From Flavobacteriales bacterium (GTDB lineage Bacteria; Bacteroidota; Bacteroidia; Flavobacteriales_F; PHOS-HE28), in assembly GCA_020635715.1 (NCBI GenBank), contig JACJZG010000004.1:139148-203147 (forward strand): a stretch of DNA of 64,000 nt, written 5' to 3'. The notes below the pieces were generated by a model. That model did not search any database, was not told the origin of the DNA, and saw only the letters and a program-made list of their open reading frames with translations. Positions within the stretch are counted from its first letter, which is position 1. Every line of letters begins with the position of its first letter. Shown one piece after another: positions 1 to 10,260 of this stretch. Made by a program: the position numbers and the translations under genes.

Positions 1-1
1 T

Positions 2-3000
2 GATGCGTGGGTGGTGGGTTTCCTCTCTGCGGGTGGCGTGGCCAATACCAGCAGGCTGGCAAAGTGGAACAGGACCACGTGGTCGTCGCTTGGTGTGGGT
101 ACTACGGATAGCAATGTGCAGGCGTTGCTCGTGGATGGGACCGACTTGTATGTAGCCGGTGGATTCACCACGCTCGTGGGCTTTCCCGCCAACCGAATAG
201 CGAAATGGGATGGGAGCACATGGTCCTCCTTGGGCACCGGAATGAACGGCCAAGTGCTTTCCTTGGCGAAGAACGGTACGGACCTCTATGCCGGAGGTGG
301 CTTCACGACAGCCGGTGGAACCACCGCGTTCTACATCGCGAAGTGGAACGGGGGCAGCTGGTCCGCACTGAGCGGTGGTGGTATGAACGCCGCGGTGTGG
401 GCGCTGGCCTTCCACGGGTCCTACCTCTATGCGGGCGGGCAGTTCACCGCTCCGGCCCTGAATCTGGCCCGATGGAACGGCACGGCCTGGTCCGCAGTGG
501 GTGGCAGCACCAATGGGCAGGTGCGTGCTCTCACGCTGTACGGTGGCGACCTATACATCGGCGGTGCCTTCAACATCGTCACCGGCACCACCGCGAACTA
601 CATCGCCAGGTACGATGGCAGCACCATTACCGCGTTCGGCACAGGGATCAACACCAGCGTGGTGGCGCTCGCGCATGACGGTACGGACCTGTACGTCGGC
701 GGTGCCTTCACCCAAGCCGGTGGCGTGGCTGCGCCGTATGTGGCCAAGTGGGATGGAAGCTCCTGGTCCGCCCTTGGCGCAGGTATGAACGGAACGGTGT
801 ATGTGCTGACATTCATCGGTGGGGACCTATACGCGGGAGGGGATTTCACCACCGCTGGCGGTGCACCGGCGAACCGCATCGCCAAGTGGAACGGCAGCAG
901 TTGGACCGGCCTGGGCACCGGAACGAACGGTCGTGTGCGTGCCATCGCCCCCTTCGGTCCGGACATCATCGTAGGTGGCGAATTCACATCAGCCGGTGGC
1001 ATGGCCAACACGGGTTACATAGCCAAGTGGTCCGGTGCCGTGTGGAACGTGATGGCCACTGGAGTGAACGGAAATGTGCTCGCATTGCACCCTTCAGGTG
1101 CGGACCTCTATGCTGGCGGTGATTTCACGACCATGAGCGGTGTGTCCGCGAGCAAAGTGGCCAAATGGAACGGGAGCAGTTGGTCGGCGCTGGGGATCGG
1201 ACTTACCAGCACCGTCACCTCGCTTGCGACCATCGGCACGGACCTGTTCGCCGGTGGAGCCTTCACACTGGTCGGCCCGCCTTTCATCACCACCAATCGC
1301 GTTGCGAAATGGGACGGTTCAACGTGGTCGGCCTTGGGTACGGCACTGAACAATACTGTGAGGTCGCTCGCGGTGCATGGCACGGACCTCATCGCCGTGG
1401 GGGATTTCACCACGGCCGGCGGCGCTCCGGCGAACAGGGTGGCGAAATGGAACGGCTCGGCTTGGTCGGCTTTCGGCAGCGGCGTGGACAATAGCGTGAA
1501 TCGCGTGATCGTGGTGGGCGATGACATGTATGTCGGAGGCAACTTCCTGCATGCCGGCGGCCAGGTCTCTCCCTGGCTCGCGCGCGGGATCCTTGGTCCC
1601 GACTCCGATGGCGATGGGACAGTTGATGAATTGGATGACTGTCCGTTCGCCGTGGATGGCATCGCGAATTTCAACTCGTTCACCTGTGGTTGCGATGTGG
1701 GCTATACTGCTCATTACACGATCATCGGACTGAATAACGTCATCGATGTTTGCGACCCTATCCCGCCCTGCACGGACTACATCCTCGAGTTCCAGAGCGG
1801 AGCCACCGCACCGAACGCGGTCACATATGAAGTGCTGGACGAGACCGGAACAACAACGGTGCTCAGCGGCAACAACCCGGTGCCGGCGAACAGCATCGGC
1901 ACGTTGACGCTCTGCCTGAGCGACGGCTGCTACCAGCTGCGCGTGACGGATGCCGCGGGCGATGGCCTGCTGGGCTACGTGTTGCGCGAGACCGGCATGG
2001 ACGGTCATCGCATCATCGACAACAAGTTGAACATGAGCGATGGCATCAGCCAGATCAGCGGGGGCCAGGGCTTCTGCCTGCCGATCGGCACGGTGAGTCC
2101 GATCTGGAGCAGCTGCGACAAGCTGGATTGGGTGAACAACAAGTTCATCGTGTGCCAGGCCGATGCAGCCGTGAGCGGTCAGTACGGTGTGACGAACACC
2201 ACCAGCGGTTACGAGTTCTGGTTCTACGATCCGAACGGCAGCTTCAGCTACCGCCGCTTCCGCAGCCACGCCACCAGCGATGGTTACGGTTCCGGTGCGA
2301 CACGTGCCTGCCACTTCAAGGTGAACGGCTGGTATGCCAGCATGGCCAACCCGCACCTCCCGGCGGATATCCTGCTGAACGTGCGCGTGCGCGGTCGCGT
2401 TGCTGGTGTGAACCAGACCTTCGGTCCTGCCTGCCAGTTCAAGCTGGATCCCGCACTGGCGGCCTGCCCGCGTGTGAAGCTGCAGGATAACCCGGCCAAC
2501 ACGAGCGACTACAGCTGTGGCGTGAGCCGCAACTTCGGCGGTGGCAGCAACCCGGGCAACCGCATCTATGCGAACCCACCGCAACCGATCCCGGTGGTGG
2601 CGAGCAGCTCGGTGCGTTACCAGTTCCGTTTCCGCATCACCGGTGAGAACGTCTGCATCGTGCGTCCGCCGCAGACCAGCGCCCGCATGGTGCTGAACTG
2701 GACCAACGGTACCCCGCTCGAGTGCAGCAAGACCTACGAAGTGGATGTACGTGTGAGCCTGGACGGTGGTGCCACCTGGTGCTTCGGTCCGGCTGGTAGC
2801 AGCCAGGCCGCTGCCTGCGCCGACACCGAGGACTGGGGCAAGGTGTGCAACGTGACCATCAACCCGTGCGCTCTACCCAACGGGGGCAACAACGCACTTG
2901 CTGGTAACGACGGTCAGGGCGAGGCGTCATTGCGAGGCTCTGCGAAGCAAAGCGTGGCCCTCCACCCGAACCCGAACCGCGGCGACCAATTGTTCCTGCG

Positions 3001-3211
3001 TGTGAACGGCCTGGAGGCAGGCGTAGCCTTGGTGAACGTGGACATCTACGACCTCACCGGCAAGCGCGTGGCAGCGCGCACCATCGCGGTACAGGACGGC
3101 TTCGTGAGAACGAACCTGGAACTGAATGGTGAACTCGCCGGTGGTATGTACATGGTCAACATCACAGCAGGTGACAAGATCCACACCGAGCGACTGGTGA
3201 TCCAGCCGTAA
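2..3211 (+). CDS. T9SS-exported beta-propeller-repeat surface protein, 5' end outside window
   Basis: The reading frame is open to the window edge (in-frame codons precede the GTG at 11), so the true start and signal peptide lie upstream. About eleven repeats of 45-48 residues fill the first 520 visible residues, each with a GGxFTxAGG strand and an AKWNGSxWSALGxGxN strand, as in beta-propeller or delta-60-like surface proteins. A short Asp-rich calcium-binding segment (DSDGDGTVDELDDCP) follows at about 1600-1645. From 1769 comes a Cys-containing module shared with two other genes in this window, then a T9SS sorting domain (HPNPNRGDQL ... GGMYMVNI ... ERLVIQP). It is inferred to be exported through the outer membrane and attached to the surface or released; ligand unknown. 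A REP-like repeat is embedded in frame in the linker before the sorting domain. Confidence 0.85.
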   Translation, partial: DAWVVGFLSAGGVANTSRLAKWNRTTWSSLGVGTTDSNVQALLVDGTDLYVAGGFTTLVGFPANRIAKWDGSTWSSLGTGMNGQVLSLAKNGTDLYAGGGFTTAGGTTAFYIAKWNGGSWSALSGGGMNAAVWALAFHGSYLYAGGQFTAPALNLARWNGTAWSAVGGSTNGQVRALTLYGGDLYIGGAFNIVTGTTANYIARYDGSTITAFGTGINTSVVALAHDGTDLYVGGAFTQAGGVAAPYVAKWDGSSWSALGAGMNGTVYVLTFIGGDLYAGGDFTTAGGAPANRIAKWNGSSWTGLGTGTNGRVRAIAPFGPDIIVGGEFTSAGGMANTGYIAKWSGAVWNVMATGVNGNVLALHPSGADLYAGGDFTTMSGVSASKVAKWNGSSWSALGIGLTSTVTSLATIGTDLFAGGAFTLVGPPFITTNRVAKWDGSTWSALGTALNNTVRSLAVHGTDLIAVGDFTTAGGAPANRVAKWNGSAWSAFGSGVDNSVNRVIVVGDDMYVGGNFLHAGGQVSPWLARGILGPDSDGDGTVDELDDCPFAVDGIANFNSFTCGCDVGYTAHYTIIGLNNVIDVCDPIPPCTDYILEFQSGATAPNAVTYEVLDETGTTTVLSGNNPVPANSIGTLTLCLSDGCYQLRVTDAAGDGLLGYVLRETGMDGHRIIDNKLNMSDGISQISGGQGFCLPIGTVSPIWSSCDKLDWVNNKFIVCQADAAVSGQYGVTNTTSGYEFWFYDPNGSFSYRRFRSHATSDGYGSGATRACHFKVNGWYASMANPHLPADILLNVRVRGRVAGVNQTFGPACQFKLDPALAACPRVKLQDNPANTSDYSCGVSRNFGGGSNPGNRIYANPPQPIPVVASSSVRYQFRFRITGENVCIVRPPQTSARMVLNWTNGTPLECSKTYEVDVRVSLDGGATWCFGPAGSSQAAACADTEDWGKVCNVTINPCALPNGGNNALAGNDGQGEASLRGSAKQSVALHPNPNRGDQLFLRVNGLEAGVALVNVDIYDLTGKRVAARTIAVQDGFVRTNLELNGELAGGMYMVNITAGDKIHTERLVIQP
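2925..2957 (+). repeat. REP-like repeat embedded in coding sequence, copy 1
   Basis: The sequence CATTGCGAGGCTCTGCGAAG and its flanks resemble the widespread 'GTCATTGCGAG...GAAGC' short interspersed repeat. It encodes the linker ASLRGSAKQS just before the sorting domain. The third paralogue (12719) has no such insert at the same place, so it looks like an in-frame insertion. Confidence 0.5.
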
Positions 3212-3232
3212 GGGGAAGAACGATAACGAACG

Positions 3233-3266
3233 GAGGCCCCGTGTACACTCTGGTACATGGGGCTTC
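3233..3266 (+). terminator. Rho-independent-type hairpin after the first surface gene
   Basis: Arms at 3233-3246 and 3253-3266 pair over 14 positions, including two G-U pairs, around a 6-nt loop. A short T run (CCTTTTCG) follows. It begins 21 bp after the stop codon. Confidence 0.7.
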
Positions 3267-3292
3267 CCTTTTCGTAGCACCCACGCCCAACG

Positions 3293-3316
3293 GTCATCGC
3301 GAGCGAAGCGGCGCGA
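3293..3316 (+). repeat. REP-like repeat fragment between surface genes
   Basis: GTCATCGCGAGCGAAGCGGC matches the same repeat type found inside the two flanking genes (2925 and 9254). It lies in the intergenic space just upstream of the promoter of the next gene. Confidence 0.4.
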
Positions 3317-3331
3317 CTAACTTTTGTTCTA

Positions 3332-3362
3332 TTGCGCCGCACCGCGCACCATCCTACGTTGC
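3332..3362 (+). promoter_or_regulatory. Candidate Bacteroidota promoter, TTG-N20-TACGTTGC
   Basis: TTG at 3332-3334 and TACGTTGC at 3355-3362 fit the -33/-7 layout of Bacteroidota promoters with a 20-bp spacer, 34 bp before the ATG at 3397. It is a sequence match only. Confidence 0.4.
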
Positions 3363-3396
3363 GTGCCCGTCCGTCCATTCGGACGCGCCTCCTCCC

Positions 3397-6300
3397 ATGG
3401 CACGCCTTCTTTCATCCCTCGTCCTTCTCCTCTTCACCCTCACTTCCTTCGCCCAGCAGAGCGGCCCCATACCGGGGCGATTGCTGCTGCGGCTGGCCAA
3501 GGATGCCCGCACTGCCGAGGTGGAACGGGCGCTCACCCGCGCGCTGCCCACCAACTTGGGCGCGGTGGCCTTTAAGCCCCTGGGCGAAGGCGGCCGATAC
3601 CACCTGCTGCAATGGAACCCCGAGGCCATGGATGTGGCGCGCGCCGAACAACTGGTGAAGGGTGTGCGCGGCGTGGAGGCCACCCACCCGGACCTGCCGG
3701 TGCGCTATCGGGCCCAACCCAACGACCCGGGCTATGCCAGCCAATGGCACCTGGCCGACATGAACGTGGAAGCCGTGTGGGACCATACCACTGGTGGCGC
3801 CATGGCCAACGGCCAGCGCATTGCGGTGGGCATCATCGATACCGGCGTGGACGGGCTGCATGAGGACCTGGTGGACAACATCGTCTTCGATGGCTCGGCC
3901 AGTGACCTGCACGGTACCGAGGTGGCCGGTGTGGTGGGTGCGGTGGGCAACAATGGCATCGGTGTGAGCGGCGTGAACTGGGATGTGGACCTGATCAGCT
4001 CGGCCACCGTGAACGACCTGAGCGATGCCTTGAACCAGTTCCAGTTCTGCCTCAACCTGCGCACCGCCTTCAACCAGAGCGGCGGAGCGAACGGCCGCCT
4101 GGTGGTGGCGCTCACGGTGTCGTGGGGCATTGAAGATGTCGACTGCGGATTCGGTGATCCGATGTTCGATGCGCTCGGTGGCGAAGGCGTTCTGGTGGTG
4201 ACCGGCGGACCCAACAGCTTCACCGACATCGATGTGGTGGACGACTACCCGAGCACCTGTCCGAACGCGAACAACATCGTGGTGACGAGCTACGGCCCCA
4301 GCAACGAGATGCCCTTCGCCTTCGGGGACCAGACGGTGCACTTCCTTGCGCCGGGCATCGACATCCTCACCACCGTTCCGGGCGACGGAACGGGCTTCGA
4401 CAGCGGCAACTCCTTCGCGATCCCGAACACGGCCGGTGCCATCGCGCTGCTCTACAGCAACCCCTGCACCGAGTTCGCGGACGCGGTGATGAGCAGCCCG
4501 CTGAACGCCTCGATCGCGGTGAAGAACGCCCTTATCAACAGCACCACACCGGTGCCGGGTGCGGGCAGCCGATGCATCACCGGCGGCAAGCTCAACGTGC
4601 ACCAGGCCTACCAGCTGCTCACGAGCGGATGCGCTGCGAACTGTACCGACCATACCATCACCTTCACACCCGATGCGGGCAGCGTGGCGCAGGCATCACT
4701 CACGAATGGCCTGGGGAGCACCATCGCCACGGGCACGAGCGGCCTGCTCGGGGCTTGCATCAACTCCGGTTGCTTCACGGCCACCTTCGTTGATGGCAGC
4801 GGCGATCCCTTGAGCGGCAGCTACACGGTGGAGCAGAGCGGTGGTGGCATCATCGCCTCCGGAAGCACGGCCGATGGTGTGGTCGCATTCACGCGCGGGA
4901 CGGTGTTCGCCGGCTGCACGAACGCGGCTGCGGCGAACTTTACACCGGGCGCCAACTGCGACGACGGCAGCTGCTGCACGGAGACTTTCGTGCGTATGAG
5001 CCTTTTCCCGGAGGACAGCGAAGCCACGGGCGATGTGCAGGTGACGATCGAGGTAGGTGGTGACAACGTGTTCGATGGCCCCTTGCCGTTCGTGTTCGAC
5101 CCGCAGTTCCAACAGTCCTCCGCGGTCTTCACCTTCTGCACGGCACCGGCCTGCGCCAGCATCACCATCGGCCCCAGCGATGTGCCGCTCTACCCAGATG
5201 GCTTCGTGCAGGTCCTTGGTCCCGGTGGTGCCGAGGACCAGGTCTTCGACGTTACCGATGGCTTCCAGGGCGCACTGGGGACGATCGTGGAGCTCTGCAA
5301 CGGCATCGATGACGACTGCGATGGGCTGGTGGACGAGGACTTCCTCTGGTATGCTGATAACGACGGTGACAACTGGGGCGATGCGAGCACGGGCCAGGTC
5401 TTCTGCGAAACGCCGATCGGAGCCTTCACCCAGCAGGTGGGCGATTGCGACGACACGGACCCGGACATCAACCCGAACGTACCGGACCTCTGCCTGGGCG
5501 GCGATGGCATCGACAACAATTGCAATGGCCTCATCGACGAGAATGGAGCGGGCTTCTGGTTCTTCGATCTGGATGGCGACGGCTACGGTGTGGAGGGCAG
5601 TAGTGTGCTTGCTTGCATTCAGCCGCCGGGCACCGTCCTGCTAACCGGCGATTGCGACGACACTGATCCTGCGCTGCATCCGGATGCCATCGAACTCTGC
5701 GACGGCATCGATAACAACTGCAACGGGCAGGTGGATGAGGACTTCTTCTGGTACGCCGATGCGGATGGCGACGGCTTCGGCGATGTGGCCACCGAGCAGT
5801 ACAGCTGCAGCCCGATCCCCGGCATGATCAACACGCCGGGCGATTGCGATGACAGTGATCCGAACCTCACGGTGTTCAATGCACCTTGTGATGATGGCGA
5901 CCCGAATACCACGAACGACGTGGTGACGGGGAGCTGCACCTGCCAGGGAAGCACTTTGGGCTTCTGTCCGCCAGGTGAGATCGAGGACTGCAACGGCAAT
6001 TGCGCACCGATCGATTGGATCGGCGATGGCACCTGCGACGATGGCACCTTCGAGTGGGAGGGCAACTTCATCTTCTTCAACTGTCCGGAGTTCGACAACG
6101 ACGGTGGCGATTGCGGTACCGGCGGATGCGTGGCTGAAGTGTGCGATGGCCAGGACAACGATTGCGATGGCCTCGTGGATGAGGACTTCCTCATGTACGT
6201 GGATGCGGACGGTGATGGCTTCGGTGTGAGCGGAACGGAGAGCGTGGTCTGCGATCCCGGCCCCGGCCTGGCTTTCCAGGGCGGCGATTGTGACGATACC

Positions 6301-9300
6301 GACGAGGGCATCTTCCCCGGCAACGGCTGCGACCTCTGCGACCTCGATGAACAGGCATGGCTCGCGGAGAACCAGCAGGTGCTGCTTGAGACCTACGGTC
6401 TTTGTGTGGGTGAATGCGGGTTCGGCGAAGCCGCCTGCGTGAGCGCGTGCATGCAGGCCAACGGCATACCCGTGGGAGCGCTCTGCCTGACCTGCCTCGA
6501 CACCTATTACGCGTGCGTGATCAACAACTGCCTGGGTCCTTGCAATGCTGGACCGGAGGAATGCAACGCATGCCAGCAGCAGTTCGGCTGTTTCCAGGAC
6601 TTCGCCAGCTGCATGGGCCAGGTGGATGCCGACGGTGATGGCTGGTGGGCCGGTGGCGATTGCGACGACAACGATCCCACGGTGCACCCCACGGCACCGG
6701 AAGTATGCGACGGCCTGGACAACGATTGCGATGGCACCGTGGACAACGGCTTCCTCTGGTACGTGGATGCCGATGGCGACGGTTGGGGTGCAATCAGCGC
6801 GGGTACCTTGTCCTGCACCGACCCTGGTCCGGGCTTCGTCCAGCAGACCGGTGATTGTGATGATGACGATCCGGCGGTGAACCCCGATGCACAGGAAACC
6901 TGTGATGGGCTCGACAACGACTGCGATGGGATCACGGACGGCATCGACTTCGACTTCCAGAGCGGCTGCACCAACCCGATGGCCTGCAACTACGACCCGA
7001 ACGCCATCTGCGACGACGGCAGCTGCGACCTCGGTACCGGAACGCTCGGCGCAAGCACCTACGCCAACGACTGGAGCGCGACGGACACCGAGGGTAGCAC
7101 CGTGAGCCTCTTCGCCCTGCTGGCACAGGGCAAGACCGTGGTGCTGGACCTCTTCGCCGCGTGGTGCCCACCGAGCCAGCAGATGCTCACGGCCAACTTC
7201 CTGCAGGACTGGAACGCGCACATGGGGCCCGATGGCACCGACCAGATCCGCATCGTGGGTATAGCGGTGGACCAGAGCGCCGGTAACCTGACCCCCTTCA
7301 TCGATGAGGCGCAATGGCCCATCATCGTGCAGGATGGCGAGTCCTTCGGTCCGCTCTACGCCGCGTTGGGGATGTACGACAACGCCGTGCCCACGTTGCT
7401 GATGATCTGTCCCGACCGCTCGGTGACCATGCTCTATCCGCAACCCGACGCGCTGCCCCATACCGGCGGCTTCAACTACGACCCCATCGCGGCGGTGGCG
7501 CTGATGAACGAACGTTGCGGCTGCCGCGGCGTGGCCTGCACCACCAACATCGGCTGCATGGACATCAACTCATGCAACTACGATCCGGATGCGACCTGTC
7601 CCGGTCCGTGCGCCACTGCACAGGAATGGTTCGCGGACAATGATGGCGATGGCGTGGGAGCGATCTCCCTCGGTACGGCCTGCACCCAGCCGGCGAACAG
7701 TGCGGCCATCGGTGGTGATTGCGATGATGACGACCCCACGGTGCAAAGCGGCTTCACCCTCTATGTGTACACCGAGGACGAGAACGACTCCGGCACCGCG
7801 CACTACGCGATCACCCATCCGGGCGGCTTGCTCGAAGGGGACATCGTGATGCCGGCGGAGGAGTTCGGCATCGGCAGCGTGGACCTCTGCATCCCCGGCG
7901 GGTGCATCACTATTCAGATCACGCCGAACGATGTGCCCCTGTGGCCGGAGAGCTACCTGGTGTCAGGGGAGGGGGTCCAGGCCTTCCCCACGGAGGATGG
8001 CTACTTCCAGGAAGGCGTGGCGGAACTCTGCGACGGACTGGACAACGACTGCGATGGTCAGGTGGATGAGGACTTCGTGTGCGATCCACCGGAACCCTGC
8101 ACGGACTACATCCTCGAGTTCCAGAGCGGCAGCACCGCATCGGACGCGGTGACCTACGAAGTGCTGGACGAAAGCGGAACAACAACGGTGCTCGGCAACA
8201 ACAACCCGGTGCCCGCGAACAGCATCGGCACCGTAACGCTCTGCCTGAACGATGGCTGTTACCAACTGCGTGTGACGGATGCCGCGGGCGATGGCCTGCT
8301 GGGCTACGTGCTGCGCGAGATGGGTGCCGATGGTCGCCGCCTGATCGACAACCGCTATAACATGAGCGATGGCGTGAGTGCGATCGCGAACGGTGGCACA
8401 TTCTGCGTACCGATGGGCGATGACCGTCCGATCCACAGCAGCTGTGACAAGCTGGACTGGGTGAACAACAAGTTCATCGTGTGCCATGCCAACGCCACGG
8501 TGACCGCCGAGTTCGGTGTGACCAACAGCACCAGCGGCTACGAGTTCTGGTTCTTCGATCCTAACGGCAGCTACAGCTACCGCCGCTTCCGCAGTCACGC
8601 CACCAGCGATGGCACGGGCAGTGGAGCCACACGCGCCTGCCACTTCAAGGTGAACGGCTGGTTCGCCAGCGTGGCCGACCCGCACATCCCGGCGGACATC
8701 CTGCTGAACGTGCGCGTGCGCGGTCGTGTGGCTGGCAACAACCTGCCCTTCGGGCCGGCCTGCCAGTTCAAGATCGATCCGGCACTGGCGGCCTGCCCGC
8801 GTGTGAAGTTGCAGGATGATCCGGCGAACACGAGCGACTACAGCTGCGGTGTGAGCCGCAACTTCGGCGGCTCCAGCAGCCCAGCGAACCGTATCTACGC
8901 GAACCCACCGCAGCCGATCCCAGTGGTGGCGAGCAGCGCGGTGCGTTACCAGTTCCGCTTCCGCATCACGGGTGAGAACGTCTGCATCGTGCGTCCGCCG
9001 CAGACCAGCGCCCGCATGGTGCTGAACTGGACCAACGGCACGCCGCTGGAGTGCAGCAAGACCTACGAGGTGGATGTGCGCGTGAGCCTGGATGGTGGTG
9101 CGACCTGGTGCTTCGGTCCGGCCGGATCGAGCGAGGCCACTGCCTGCGCGGACACCGAGGAGTGGGGCAAGGTGTGCAACGTGACCATCAACCCGTGCGC
9201 TCTACCCAACGGGGGCATCGACGCACTTGCTGGTAACGACGATCAGGGCGAGGCATCATTGCGAGGCTCTGAGAAGCAAAGCGTGGTCCCTCCACCCGAA

Positions 9301-9541
9301 CCCGAATCGTGGCGATCAGCTCTACCTGCGCGTGAGCGGCGTGGAGGAAGGGGTGACCACCGTGAGCGGGGACATCTACGACCTCACCGGCAAGCGCGTG
9401 GCAGCGCGCACGATCGCCGTACAGGACGGCTTCGTGAAGACGAACCTGGAACTGAATGGTGAACTCGCCGGTGGTATGTACATGGTCAACATCACAGCAG
9501 GTGACAAGACCTACACTGAACGACTGGTGATCCAGCCGTAA
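3397..9541 (+). CDS. Giant T9SS multidomain protein: subtilisin-like domain, MopE repeats, LNR-like and thioredoxin-like domains; frameshifted at the 3' end
   Basis: The ATG at 3397 starts a clear signal peptide (MARLLSSLVLLLFTLTSFAQ). An S8 peptidase domain follows with Asp148 (IIDTGVD), His172 (LHGTEVAG) and Ser339 (GNSFAIPNTAG); the usual AAGN oxyanion motif is replaced by TGGPN. Seven CDGxDNDCDG units and seven GDCDD units of MopE type (metal binding) run from about residue 632 to 1565, interrupted by an LNR/Notch-like Cys-Asp segment (about 856-908), a Cys-rich stretch, three GCTNPxACNY-type units, and a thioredoxin/redoxin-like domain (about 1214-1385) whose active-site region reads AAWCPPSQQ, with one Cys. 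The shared C-terminal module starts at 8098. One extra base at about 9287-9290 shifts the frame: the open frame continues to a stop at 9462, while the sorting domain continues in the +1 frame to 9541. It is either a mutation or a sequence error. Confidence 0.8.
9254..9286 (+). repeat. REP-like repeat embedded in coding sequence, copy 2
   Basis: CATCATTGCGAGGCTCTGAG and the bases after it match the copy at 2925 with a few changes. It sits at the same linker position and ends directly at the frameshift site. Confidence 0.5.
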
Positions 9542-9563
9542 GGATCGGTAGTACAGGCAAAGG

Positions 9564-9601
9564 AGCCCCGCTCGTCCGCCGTACGGCGGATGGGCGGGGC
9601 T
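9564..9601 (+). terminator. Terminator hairpin after the frameshifted surface gene
   Basis: AGCCCCGC at 9564-9571 pairs with GCGGGGCT at 9594-9601, with an inner TCCGCC/GGCGGA stem. The hairpin and the 20 bp before it are almost identical to the sequence after the third surface gene. It may also serve the convergent regulator gene. Confidence 0.7.
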
Positions 9602-9612
9602 TCACCTTCAGG

Positions 9613-10260
9613 TCAAGGAGTGAAGTACCCGTTCCGGACAGCGAACATGGCCAGGCCGATCCGGGACTTGACATTCAGCTTCTCGAACAGAGCATTGCGG
9701 TACCCATCGATCGTCTTTGGGCTTAGGCACATCACGTCGGCGATCTGGGCATAGGTCATTTCCGTGCCCACGTATCTGAGCAACTCCTTCTCACGATCGG
9801 AGAGTCCATCTCCGACCATTTCACTTCCGCCCTGCCGTGCACGGAACAACACTTCTCCCATGGCCGGGGTGAAGTAGATGCCCTTGTCCATGACCGAGCG
9901 GATGGCCCGTTCCAACTCATCGCTCCCCGCGATCTTCGGTACGAAACCATGCACGCCCAGTTCGACCATGCGGAGGAATACGCTCTCCTCATCCTTCATG
10001 GTCAGGCAGAGCACGCGCACTTGCGGATGCTCCCGGTGCAACCAGCTCATGGTATCGAAGCCATCCATTTCCGGCATGCTCACATCGAGGATCACGAGAT
10101 CAGGGATGTGCTTGCCCTCCTTGAACATGCGAACAAGCTCCTTGCCGTCGTGCACGGCGTAAAGCACATGGCACCGGGAGAAACCCTCCACCATATCCTG
10201 GATGGCCTTGGCGATCATCTTGTGGTCATCGACCACCACCACGCGGATCGTCTCATCCAT
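9613..10260 (-). CDS. NarL/FixJ-family response regulator (cassette A)
   Basis: This 215-residue protein has an N-terminal receiver with acidic pocket DD (11-12), phosphoacceptor Asp59 (VILDVSMPEMDG) and Lys in FVPK. A C-terminal LuxR-type helix-turn-helix follows (LSDREKELLRYV, then SPKTIDGYRNALFEKLN). It is inferred to be phosphorylated by the kinase encoded just upstream, whose stop codon its start overlaps (10253-10260), implying coupled translation. It is paralogous to the regulator at 18896. The target genes are unknown; the neighbouring exported protein (11652) or the surface protein (12719) are obvious candidates. Confidence 0.93.
   Translation of the reverse strand: MDETIRVVVVDDHKMIAKAIQDMVEGFSRCHVLYAVHDGKELVRMFKEGKHIPDLVILDVSMPEMDGFDTMSWLHREHPQVRVLCLTMKDEESVFLRMVELGVHGFVPKIAGSDELERAIRSVMDKGIYFTPAMGEVLFRARQGGSEMVGDGLSDREKELLRYVGTEMTYAQIADVMCLSPKTIDGYRNALFEKLNVKSRIGLAMFAVRNGYFTP

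Noticed and set aside
5641..7461. Long minus-strand open frame of 606 codons opposite the MopE region
   Set aside because: It is antisense to a clearly coding frame, rich in Val/His/Arg from GC-rich codon shadows, and has no domain or signal peptide.
9283..9295. Programmed +1 frameshift in the surface gene
   Set aside because: There is no slippery heptamer, rare-codon/stop pair or downstream structure typical of recoding. Mutation or sequence error is simpler.
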